64,000 nucleotides of DNA from contig JACGCM010002361.1 of the NCBI GenBank assembly GCA_014058105.1, positions 372,001 to 436,000 of the forward strand. Direction: 5' to 3'. Positions within the stretch are counted from its first letter, which is position 1; every line of letters begins with the position of its first letter. Below the pieces are notes generated by a model, which worked only from the letters and a program-made list of their open reading frames with translations, was not told where the DNA came from and did no database searches. Source of the stretch: Kingdonia uniflora (lineage: Eukaryota; Streptophyta; Magnoliopsida; Ranunculales; Circaeasteraceae). Shown in pieces: positions 23,401-33,200 of the stretch. A program made the position numbers and the translations under genes.

Positions 23401-24589
23401 AGTAGGGAGTTAAACTCTAGCATGTCGTTTGGTATGGTATAATTCAAGGGGCTGTAAATTTTTGAGCAGAGTTCAACAATTCAAAAAGATAAAACTTAGC
23501 AATCCCCCCAATTCCGACCCTGTATAATTGGTGGGACTTGTAGAACTTATGTCCAACTTCTATGTTTTTCCATGAGTTGGCATCTTACTCTCAAACAACG
23601 AGTAGAAGGGTGTTGAATGCTCACTAGTCAACTCTGACAAATTTAACTGCCGAGTCGGAGTTGAACTCGTGTACCATACAGAGCCTTGGTCTTCGGTCTT
23701 TTGAGGTGGAAATGGAGGAAAATCAAAATGTTTTCTTTTGCTTGTTACTTTCTGAAGGTCATATAACTGATAGCAACTTTTGAATTTCTCTAGGATAAGT
23801 GGAGGAATCTACTGAGAGCTAGCTTTGCACAAGGACCACCGGACCAGATGGTGAGTTTCCAACCTGAACTCAAATAGAGCTTTTTTATATTTTAATCTTA
23901 AATAATGTTCATTTGATTGCCTAGAACATCCTTTTGTTGATATTATTTATATATTTTTATTCTTGGTGTATTTTAGTGCCATAAACATGCAAAAATAATG
24001 AAATGGGAAAGGTTGAGATCAAACACTATTTTTGATTGAAGTCTAGATTTTAATGGGCCATTTATTAAACTACACAAGGAAAAAAATAGTATTATTATTT
24101 TGTAAACGAATATAGTATTCCACATTCTTTTTATTTCAGAATTGTTATAATCTAAACATCATCTTCAACAACCCCATCTTAGGTTTTGTTACAAAACTTA
24201 GCTCAATGCTGCACTTTCATCATTTCGATACGTGAAAGACGCAACTTTTTTGTTTCTTGTTTTGATATTATCTTTTTCTTGGATTATCTGCAGGCGAGGA
24301 ACTCTAGGAAGCATGCTGCGGCACCTATCCCCATACCCATTCTATTGCGTGTGAGAGAGCTTACGGAGAAGCATTCACAGAATGATGTGATTCCAGGCAA
24401 GTTTCCTTGTTACAGTGGGAGAAGTGTACATGAACCAAGATCCGGGTTTCTATAACTCTGTAGCATTATAAATTTTAATTTAAATAAAAACAAAACACAA
24501 TTGCACCGTCCACATTTTCTTGTGAAATGTTATCTGTATTTTGTTCTCTTTCTCTAGAGCAATCAAATGACAGGATGAAAAGATCATGA
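14401..24589 (+). CDS. TRF-like single-Myb (telobox) DNA-binding protein
   Basis: Exons 14401-14502, 15242-15416, 16056-16114, 16754-17689, 21552-21683, 22916-23224, 23794-23850, 24294-24396 and 24558-24589 join in frame to 634 codons. Residues about 527-590 form one C-terminal Myb/SANT domain (HHRAWSLCEVVKLVEG, RYGIGRWSEIKR) ending in the telobox VDLKDKWRNLLRASF, split by an intron after VDLK. The tail ARNSRKHAAAPIPIP..LLRVRELTEKH is also typical of plant TRF-like proteins, nuclear proteins related to telomere-repeat binders. Before it lie an AT-hook-like RRGRPRE (near 415) and a basic RVRKPTKRYIEEL motif. The acidic N-terminal half has no known fold. The last intron starts with GC instead of GT. 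The 3.9-kb fourth intron holds an LTR element and a hAT element. Whether it binds telomeric DNA cannot be told from sequence; TRF-like members without the Myb extension often do not. Confidence 0.93.
16507..16529 (+). repeat. Run of 23 cytosines in an intron
   Basis: An uninterrupted C23 run followed by ACCCC and CAACAA repeats, in the intron between 16115 and 16753 of the TRF-like gene. Such a run is prone to length change and to i-motif/G-quadruplex structure on the two strands; its exact length may also be a sequencing approximation. Confidence 0.8.
17735..18846 (-). mobile_element. Short non-autonomous LTR retrotransposon (TRIM/LARD-like) in intron
   Basis: Two direct repeats of about 205 bases, 17735-17938 and 18641-18846, both start TGATAGAAACTAATATT and end CTAATTAGGCA (TG...CA). 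Beside the right repeat, 18624-18636 reads TGGTATCAAGAGC on the minus strand, which matches the initiator-Met tRNA primer site (TGGTATCAGAGC) with one extra base. The element is therefore in minus orientation, opposite to the host gene. The 0.7-kb interior has two minus-strand frames without recognisable gag or pol motifs, so it is non-autonomous. No clear 5-bp duplication is visible; a hAT element inserted exactly at its right end obscures it. Confidence 0.8.
18847..19543. mobile_element. hAT-like element, 697 bp, at the LTR edge
   Basis: The left end CAAGGTTATAAAGTTC and the right end (minus strand) CAAGGTCACAAAGTTTG are inverted repeats agreeing at 13 of the first 15 bases. The flanks ATTAGGCA (18839-18846) and ATTAGGTA (19544-19551) are an 8-bp duplication with one change. 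The duplicated bases are the last eight of the LTR, so this element came after the retrotransposon. No coding function. Confidence 0.7.
19552..21551. other. Remainder of the large intron of the TRF-like gene
   Basis: AT-rich intronic DNA without recognisable coding or RNA gene. No further transposon ends could be fixed. Confidence 0.4.
22161..22482. repeat. 161-bp unit repeated twice in tandem (intron)
   Basis: The unit starting ACCCAATTTGTGGAT recurs after 161 bases (22161 and 22322) with few changes through CTTTCTGAGTGGAAA. It lies in the intron between 21684 and 22915 of the TRF-like gene. A local tandem duplication; no transposon ends seen. Confidence 0.8.
23360..23685. mobile_element. 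MITE-like element, about 326 bp
   Basis: The left end GGCCATGTTTGGTACTC pairs with the right end, which reads GGCTCTGTATGGTACAC on the minus strand. Ends of this form are typical of PIF/Harbinger or hAT-related MITEs. The immediate flanks (TCA and TTG) do not give a clean duplication. It lies in an intron of the TRF-like gene. Confidence 0.5.
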
Positions 24590-25255
24590 ATCAGGAGAAG
24601 AATGGTACCACAGAGATTGCTGCAAGATTCGCGACAATAGTCACATCCTTGACCATGTTAGCATGGCCATTTTAACATGATCACCTTGAATAGAACGTTG
24701 TCGTGATTGTCTACAACAACGGGTTAGGGGTTATGAACCAGGAGAACTGGTGGCCGTGGGCATTTATATATCTGACGAGGAAACTAACATGATGAACATT
24801 TTAATAGGGACAGAGAATGATCATTTGGAACCTGTGTCTGCCCCTTGGCCTTTGTTGTGACCTTTGAGACCCTGGAGTTTATGATCAAGGTTGGGCTGGC
24901 CATGACTATATTTCACCTCGGGCAGACAGCATTTTGATAGGTTATTGGACTTTATTTTTTTAATGATTCCTAGGAATTCTGGCTTCTCGCAGTTGTATGT
25001 GTTGGTTTAATTTTCTGGGTTTATGGCCATCTTATTTTTGTTCTGAAAATAATGTCGTCTTAATATGCTTCCTCTCTCAGTAACAAACTAACCATCTTTA
25101 TACCAGGGCCTTATCTTTTTTTCATTATTAGTATAGTCGTCATAGGCTTTTACGAGAAGTTCCAGTTCCGCCTTTTAAGACTCGGTTTATCATAATAGAA
25201 CCTGCTCCAATTCCGGTAGCAACCCGACCCGTTTGTTAAACCCAATTACCACTAC
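24590..25255. other. 3' region of the TRF-like gene and spacer
   Basis: Follows the stop codon of the TRF-like gene. The first few hundred bases are probably its 3' untranslated region; no second gene or transposon was recognised before the MITE at 25259. Confidence 0.5.
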
Positions 25256-25258
25256 TCA

Positions 25259-25617
25259 GAGCATCTCCAACAGAAAGGTATGCGATTCTAGTTTACCATA
25301 CCGGTATTCCAGAATCTCATACTGTTTTTGTTTAATAGAGAATTACAATTTTAAGAGAGAAGTTGTGACAGGAGAGAGTTGCCACGTGTATTAAAAAGTT
25401 TTCGACGCGCTCAACTGTTCAACGCCAGCTGTAATTAAAAGTTGTTGGGCGCTAAATGGTATGCAGATACTCCTCGCCAAGTTAAGGTTTCACATTTGGA
25501 GGGATACGGGGTCAGTCAGTATGCTAAGCCCCGTATCCCCTACCCTATTGGATCGTTTTTATATTTTTTGCAAAGGTATGGGAAAACTTAACAGCATACT
25601 CTTTATTGGAGGTGCTC
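25259..25617. mobile_element. MITE (GAGCATCTCC family) directly upstream of DRG2
   Basis: GAGCATCTCCAACAG at the left and GAGCACCTCCAATAAAG (minus strand) at the right are inverted ends, flanked by TCA on both sides (25256-25258 and 25618-25620). The interior carries GCGCTCAAC...GTTCAACGCC and the GTATGC/GCATAC subterminal motifs shared with the copies at 46539 and 49832. The 3-bp duplication fits a PIF/Harbinger-type origin. It ends roughly 100 bases before the probable leader of DRG2, so it may supply promoter sequence. Confidence 0.75.
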
Positions 25618-25746
25618 TCACTCTCGCAAACATTATATCGTCGTCTCGTATTTACTATTGCGGTAGCTGAGAGGGTTTTGTTGAGTGTGAGCTCTTTGTC
25701 CTCCATTAACACAACCTTCAGAGTTACAGTGAGAGAGTCCAATAAG

Positions 25747-26329
25747 GTAAACCTAATCGTCTCTTTCATTCTCTCTTAATTCTCAACTTCAATACCTAAT
25801 TCGCAAATTTTTATGCTCTTTTTTCAATCTAAATTCGTAAATCAGCATTGCTTTAAGAATTGAATTTCGATTTATGCATTAAAAGCGAAACATCCCACTT
25901 GTGTTGTTAACGATATAAACCAAATTCCAGTCTGGGTTTTGCTAATCAATGATAATTACTAATACCCATCTCAAGATTTTCCTTAATGTATTTGAAATTT
26001 GGATTTTTTTTAATTTAAAAGTTTGTTTAAATGGTTGGGATGGGATTAAATTTGATGGATAATAAGTATGGCTTTTAGAATTTGATTATATCAAAGCTTG
26101 TTTTGATGATTGATTAGTGTAATATTTAAAATTCGGTAAGTTTGTATTAGTGATAATGTCTTTTGTAACATAAACTTGATTACTTAGTATGTGTAGGATC
26201 AATGTATACGGGTAATAAATAACAATGTACCTACAATGTTGTTAGGGGATGAGTGTTTGTTGGTCTCATTTTATATGCATGTTTTCTTCATTTGGGAGTA
26301 CGCCAATTAATTGGTTGATTTGATCTCAG
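25747..26329 (+). other. Leader (5' UTR) intron of DRG2
   Basis: Donor AATAAG|GTAAAC at 25747 and acceptor GATCTCAG at 26329 bound a T-rich stretch; the exon after it begins 53 bases before the ATG at 26383. Inferred from splice consensus and composition only. Confidence 0.55.
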
Positions 26330-26382
26330 GCGGCACATTTGAAACACTTCTTTCATTTTGGTAGCAAGTACAGCAGGAAAAA

Positions 26383-27142
26383 ATGGGTATCGTTGAAAGA
26401 ATCAAAGAGATTGAGGCCGAAATGGCACGTACGCAGAAAAACAAAGCCACAGGTTAGTTGCTTTAATCGGAATTTATGTCTTAAGGCTGTGCTTGGTTCA
26501 CTGCACCCAGGTGCAAATGCACTGGGTTGTAGTATTTTGGTACTTCCGAGTGATTGGTTATCTCAAATGCACCATGGTGCATTGCAAGCTGTTGCATCTT
26601 ATCCAAATCCGACTAAGAGTCCTGCACCACGTTACAGCCGTAACTGCAATTGCCCATATACAAAAAAACAAGTTATAAGTAAGAAAACAATTGTTTCAAT
26701 GGGTCTCTATCTCTCAAATCTTCTCTCTCCTATCTCTCTCTGAAATTCTATCTTTACCATAGTTGATTTCTTCTCTCATTGCAGTGAACGAGTTTTAGTG
26801 TAAACCAATCACTCTCGGAGCGGTGCATCGGAAGCGAGTGCAATGCAGCTTGTTGCGATTGCACCAGCTTGCTGATTGCAGCTGCTTGCGGCGGACCAAG
26901 CACAGTCTTAGATTACTCATTGTTGCACCAATGAAGTTGCAATACTTATGAAGTACTAAATCTATTATTATTTGTGATGTTAGTTAGATTCTATTCTGAT
27001 GCATTATTTATGCTTAACTATATTGAAAGTTGATAGATATGTTACTAGATGACCATAGGGAATTTTTACCCTGACAGATACCAAAGACTCATTAACATAT
27101 GCCTCTACTATGTGGACATACTTTTCCTTATCCTTATAACCC

Positions 27143-27220
<78 letters not shown>

Positions 27221-30200
27221 CACATACGTTGAACATTAGAGGTCATATTTTACCTCATCACTATAAACTAGTCTCTTCCGTATTTGAGTTACATAATGAT
27301 ACAGTATTTGAAAGTTTGACTTACAATTGGTTTCCTTGCAAGAATATCCTATTTATGATATATCTAATTTCATGATATTCAGAATACCATCTTGGGCAGC
27401 TAAAGGCGAAGATAGCTAAGTTAAGGACACAGTTGCTGGAACCTCCAAAGGTGCGAATCTATTACTATCTTATCTTTGTCTTCATTTTTCGTCTGCATTC
27501 AGCTGCTAAGTATGTAAATGTTTGTGAAATTATGCATTCATGGGTTGCGCATCTCTTAAAAAGTTATTTTATCTTCTTAATAATAATAATAATAAATAAA
27601 TAAACTCTTAGGAAATTATTGACAAACCTTTAAGAAGTCCTTCTTTAGTATCTCAAAATCTATGTGCAAGATATCAACCAAGAAATCTCGGCATGTACCT
27701 TGTGAAGTTTCTTTTTTGTAGTTATCTTCTTTCTTTTGCTCAAGATATTATTGTGTATCCATATGTAATTCATACACACTTGTGCCTCAGATGCAGAGTT
27801 CGACAGTCATATGTGCCACTACACATTTGAGATTGCTACATCCATTTTTGGTTTGATAGTTTTTGGGGCAATTTATACCCAGAATAGGGAAATGTAGAAT
27901 AGCTGCACATTTTGACAACAGTTTTTGATGCTAGCTACCCTCTCTATGTTCATAGATCTCGTCCCCTTAATATTTGTACACCAGTATTGATTAATGCATT
28001 CTGACATATCCTTAAGAATGCAACTGACCTTATTTTTTACTCATTTCACTTGAAAATTATAATTTAGGGTACGAGTGGAGCTGGAGAGGGTTTTGAAGTT
28101 ACGAAATTTGGCCATGGGCGTGTTGCGCTTATTGGATTTCCAAGGTTAGTTGTGTTAGTTGAAAATGCTATTTAATATATGGAGAGATAAATTACAGCCC
28201 GCTACCCTCTAGTTTGATACTATTGTTCAATTAAACTCTTAGTCCCTTACTTTGAGCCGCACTATTTTACCTATTGAGAATTACATTTTTTCCATGCTTA
28301 TGAAACGAGGAGATCAAAACAAGGAACATATATGTTAGGAAATGTTTTATCAACTTTTTTCTATGACAGCAGATACTTTCCTGGCCTATTATTTATAAAA
28401 GCACAGTATCAAACATAGGAAATTATGGTAAATTCTCGTGGGCCAAATATGACAAAATGTAGGGTAATAGATACTACCACACTCTGGTTTACAAATTTAT
28501 TTATTTCAACAAACAAGTTATTATATTAAATTTGAGTAAGATAAAAATGGAAAGAAATAATACATTCTTTCATTTCTTCTAATTATTGACTTTTTATTTA
28601 CTGGCAGTGTGGGGAAGTCGACACTGCTAACTCTGCTTACAGGGACACATTCAGAAGCTGCATCATATGAATTCACAACACTTACTTGCATTCCGGGAAT
28701 TATTCATTACAATGGTACTAAAATTCAACTTCTTGATCTTCCTGGTATCATCGAAGGTGCTTCTGAAGGAAAGGGGCGTGGTAGGCAGGTAAGCAGTTCA
28801 GTGCTTCTTTGGTTTTTGCATTTGTATATAGATTGACACGCACACGCACACGCACACGCACACACACCTTTTCTATTTACCCTTCGCAGTTGTCATATTC
28901 TTTCTACATACATGAACCTCTCAAATGATTTCATATAGTTTATCCCATTTTGGCACTAACTTTTCTATCAAGTTATATGAGAAAATAAAGAATATGATTG
29001 AGAATGAGTTTTATTATTATTTTATTTATATTATAATAAGAGAATAACGTGGTTGATATGTCCAACAAATAATGTAGTACGTCGTCATATCAACCAATAT
29101 CACCCATATATATTGCTATACTTATGGGTATTCCATTGTGTTTAATCTTGGATATTAATCTATAGATCTCTATAATGTAGCATAGATATTACCTAATTCA
29201 CATCTTATATATAAAAGATTTCAATATCTAGATATCCTTCGTATATTGAACCAGGATTATGAGTTTTTTTTTCCCGTTTCTTGCAGGTCATTGCTGTCTC
29301 CAAGTCGTCAGATGTTGTTTTAATGGTCCTTGATGCGTCAAAAGTAAGTTAATCTACATTATGCTTGTAGTACATAAGTATAAGTGTGAAACAAGAGATT
29401 TTACACTGCTCTATCTTTGCCCAATAAGATGAGTATTATCTTTGGTTAATTACTCTTGGGAAAAAAATTATTCTTTGATTCTTCTTTGTAATTGTTTCTC
29501 CTTTTTTACTTTCGCCCTGTTTGACATGTGCTGTCAATTTTCTTGCTTTAGAGTGAGGGTCATCGTCAAATATTAACAAAAGAGTTGGAAGCTGTGGGTT
29601 TACGATTAAACAAGAGGCCACCTCAGGTAACATTTTCCTTTCAAGGGTGCACATAGTTCTTAATGAGCTCAAATCCTTCCATCCCCTCTCTAAACAATGT
29701 TCTTTTTTATGCAATTTATTTTATGATCTTCAGGTGTTTATTTCAGTTTATGTTTTTATTTTGTTGCCAGATATACTTCAAAAAGAAAAAAACTGGGGGT
29801 ATTTCTTTCAATAGCACTATGGCTTTGACTCATGTAGACGAGAAGCTCTGCTATAATATTTTACATGAGTACAAGATACACAATGCAGAGGTACTTTTTG
29901 TTTTTACTCTTTTTCTTTACTCTTGACACTTCTTAGATTCAATAATCTAACTTAGCTGAAGTTAAAGAGTATATGATTCTCTTTGGGAACATTTATTACG
30001 TATAATACCCTTTGACCAGACTGTCGATGGGGCATTGCTTCGGGTGGCAGGTACAGAGGACCTAAATGCCCGATGGGGTATTGTAAATTTCAGAGTGGCC
30101 TTGGTGCTACTATTCACTAAAATTCAATAGCCATGTCACACCGTTTTGTTTCTCCCCTCCGCACCCCAAACAAATCAAGCCCATTAGGATGCCGAGGCCC

Positions 30201-33200
30201 CAGGAGAGCCAGAAAGGCCTTCGTGACATCATATTTTCTTTAAAACTTTAAAAAATTGGCCAACTCCTCCTCTTCATGTATCAAGGCCTTCCCTTGTATA
30301 TGGGTGATCCCTTCAACATACACTCAGGTTCTAATATGTTAACCGTTTCATGAACCGTATGCTGTGGTATGCAAAATAGTAAAAAAAAATCAATTTTTTT
30401 CCCTAAAGAAACCTGTGTACTAGGTCATATAATTATGTTACCTGCTTGGGCATTACTCAATAATCCAAGTGATCCTGCTGGATTACTCAATAATCCATGT
30501 ATCTCTAGAACAAATTATGATGTTCATGTCTACAAACAAGTATATGATTTTAATGATAAACTAATTACAATAATGCACAATATTGTATTGTAAATCTGTG
30601 TTTTATTAATCTCATATAATATTTCATGGATTATATTAAACTTTGTAAAAATTACAAATTAATATTGACATAGGTTGAATGTATCGTTGAAGCAAATATG
30701 ATATCCATACCTATAAATATAAGATTTTAATGATAAACTGGCCAAAAGAAAATCGAAAGCCATCTATAGATAGTATCCTACGTTTGCACTTGTATCTAGT
30801 TGATTCGCATATAACTAATAGATAATATTTCTTACGATTTACAGATGGTCTGATGGAAAGTATTTTCTTTTCTTGTAGCTTTTATTTCGTGAAGATGCCA
30901 CCGTGGACGATCTCATAGATGTCATTGAGGGAAACCGCAAATATATGAAGTGTATTTATGTTTACAACAAGATCGATGTTATTGGTATAGATGATGTGGA
31001 CAAGCTAGCCCGTCAGCCGAATTCTGTTGTTATTAGTTGCAACCTTGAGGTAAGTTTTCTCTTTGGTTTACTTTCAAGACTCGATCGGGCTAAGAAATTA
31101 ATTTTACAGTAGGTTGAGTTAGTCCTGACATTGGGATGGGTTGTTAATACAGAAATCTCTCCCCTCATTTATACCACCAATTTTTTTTTCGGTAAACCTT
31201 ACATTTATTCTATTCTAGGAAGCATTACAAAAGTGGTATTGTCTCCCTTTAGGGCGTCATGGAGCCACAACAAGTCATACTATAGTTATTAGCCATAGGC
31301 TTAGTTACAATCTCATGAGCTACTGAGTTTGCACTGTGTGGTACAAACATAATACAAATATTATCAAAATGACAAAAAAAGGGCCAAACTATCTTGCAAG
31401 ATTACTTTTGTTGTCCACAAAACTGCTGTACTTCCATTCCAACAAAAAGAGATGATTGCTTCTGCATCCATTTCAATGACGACCTTCTTTATTCCTCGTT
31501 CCCTGACCAGAGGACTCCACCCAGTACGGCTAGTGCTTCACCTTCTCCAATGGCTACAAATCTGTAGTTTGAAGCTCGGGCTACACCAATTCATTACTAT
31601 TTTTTCGAAGTACTAAGCCAATACGTTGAACAATTTATCTTTACAAAATGAAGCATCAACGTTAATCTTTTCTCAACCAGAGGTTGGGATACTCCAAGGT
31701 ACCTTGATATTATAACTCTCCTCTCGTCTACACGGTTCCTTTCAAACAATTTTGTTAATAGCTATTGAGATTTGTAATGGATTTTGAGGTTTATTTTGAA
31801 AAAAAATCAATCACATCTAGCCTTCTAAATCATCCAGTAAATTGTAAGTGTCATAAGGGTCAAAAGTTCACGGTCAATCGGCCAATTTTGAGGTGGTTTT
31901 ATCCACCAGGTGATCCATTCGTTAACATTCAAATGTACAAATTGATGGAGAAGACAACCAAACTCCGTGCCAAACCAAACTACCCTCGTAAAAGGATAGT
32001 TAAGAAGAAAGTGGTGTAAGGTTTCTGTTGGGAAAAGCACATAAGGCATGAGATATCAGATATATTCATTTGTCCTGCAAGTTTTGCTCTACAAGGAACC
32101 ATATTTCGAAAACATTTCCATCCGAACATTTGGGCCCTCAGAGTTGCTTTATTTTTCCAAACCTTCAAAAGTTTTTCTGGGGGCAATTAAGATTTTCCAT
32201 TTGGGGGCCAGACATGAGTCCCCGGTAAAATGATTTAATGGAGAATTTCCCATCCTTGGAATGGCACCATTTAAGTTCATCTATACCCCCTAGCGTGGGG
32301 ATAAAGATGCGCGAAATGTGACCGATTGAGGTCTCATCACACCACTGTTGTAATTCCTCAATGCGCCACGTTTTCAGGGTTGGGTCAATGAAATGACTAA
32401 CAAACTGAGGTCTTGCATTTTTCCTCGGAATCGAGTTATCTTCCCAAAAGTTAATTTGACTCCCGGTTTTCACTTGCCAACATGAGTTTTCATTTACCGT
32501 GCCAATAACTGAGTGAATACTTCTCAAAGTCCAGGAGGCATAGTATTTTTTCTTTGCCTGGAGTGCCACAATTGGGAAAATATTTCGCTTTCAGGATTTT
32601 GGCCCAAAGATCGTGTGGATTCTGGAGTGGTGTAGTCTCCAGACGAGTTTAGAAAGGTGTGCTTTATTTGTGGCACTTGCCTCTCGTATCCCAAGGCTAC
32701 CCTCCCGTTTAGGGCGACAAACTTCCTTTCATTTCTTGAGATACTAAGGTTTCTTGTTCTCCTCCCATTTCTTTCACCAGAAATCTCGTTGGAGGGCATT
32801 AATATTTTTGCATGTTGATATTGGGAGGGCGAAACACGACATTTGATATGATGGGATAGCCGAAGTGACTGATTTGATAAGAACGGTTCTTCCTGCCTGA
32901 GATAGTTGCTTACCTCTCCAGGTCTGTAAACGGTTCGAAATCCTATCCTCAATACCCTAGAAAGTTTGTGCTTTGGATCTGCTGAAATAAAAAGAGGGGT
33001 TCCAAGATATCGCTCATCTGACTTTATGACCTTCACTTTAAGGAGTCGAGCAATAAGTCAACATAGTCTATGGGGAAGGCTCCTGCTGAAGCAAACTCTA
33101 GATTTGGAAATGTTTATTTGTTGGCCAGTTACTTCACAAAAACTGCCGAGAATGTTCTTGGGCTCATGAGCTTCTGCCAAGTTAGCACGGCAGAAGAGGA

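Noticed and set aside
27004..27375. Open frames over the CA repeat (poly Thr-His or Val-Cys)
   Set aside because: Frames made by a dinucleotide microsatellite in an intron of DRG2.
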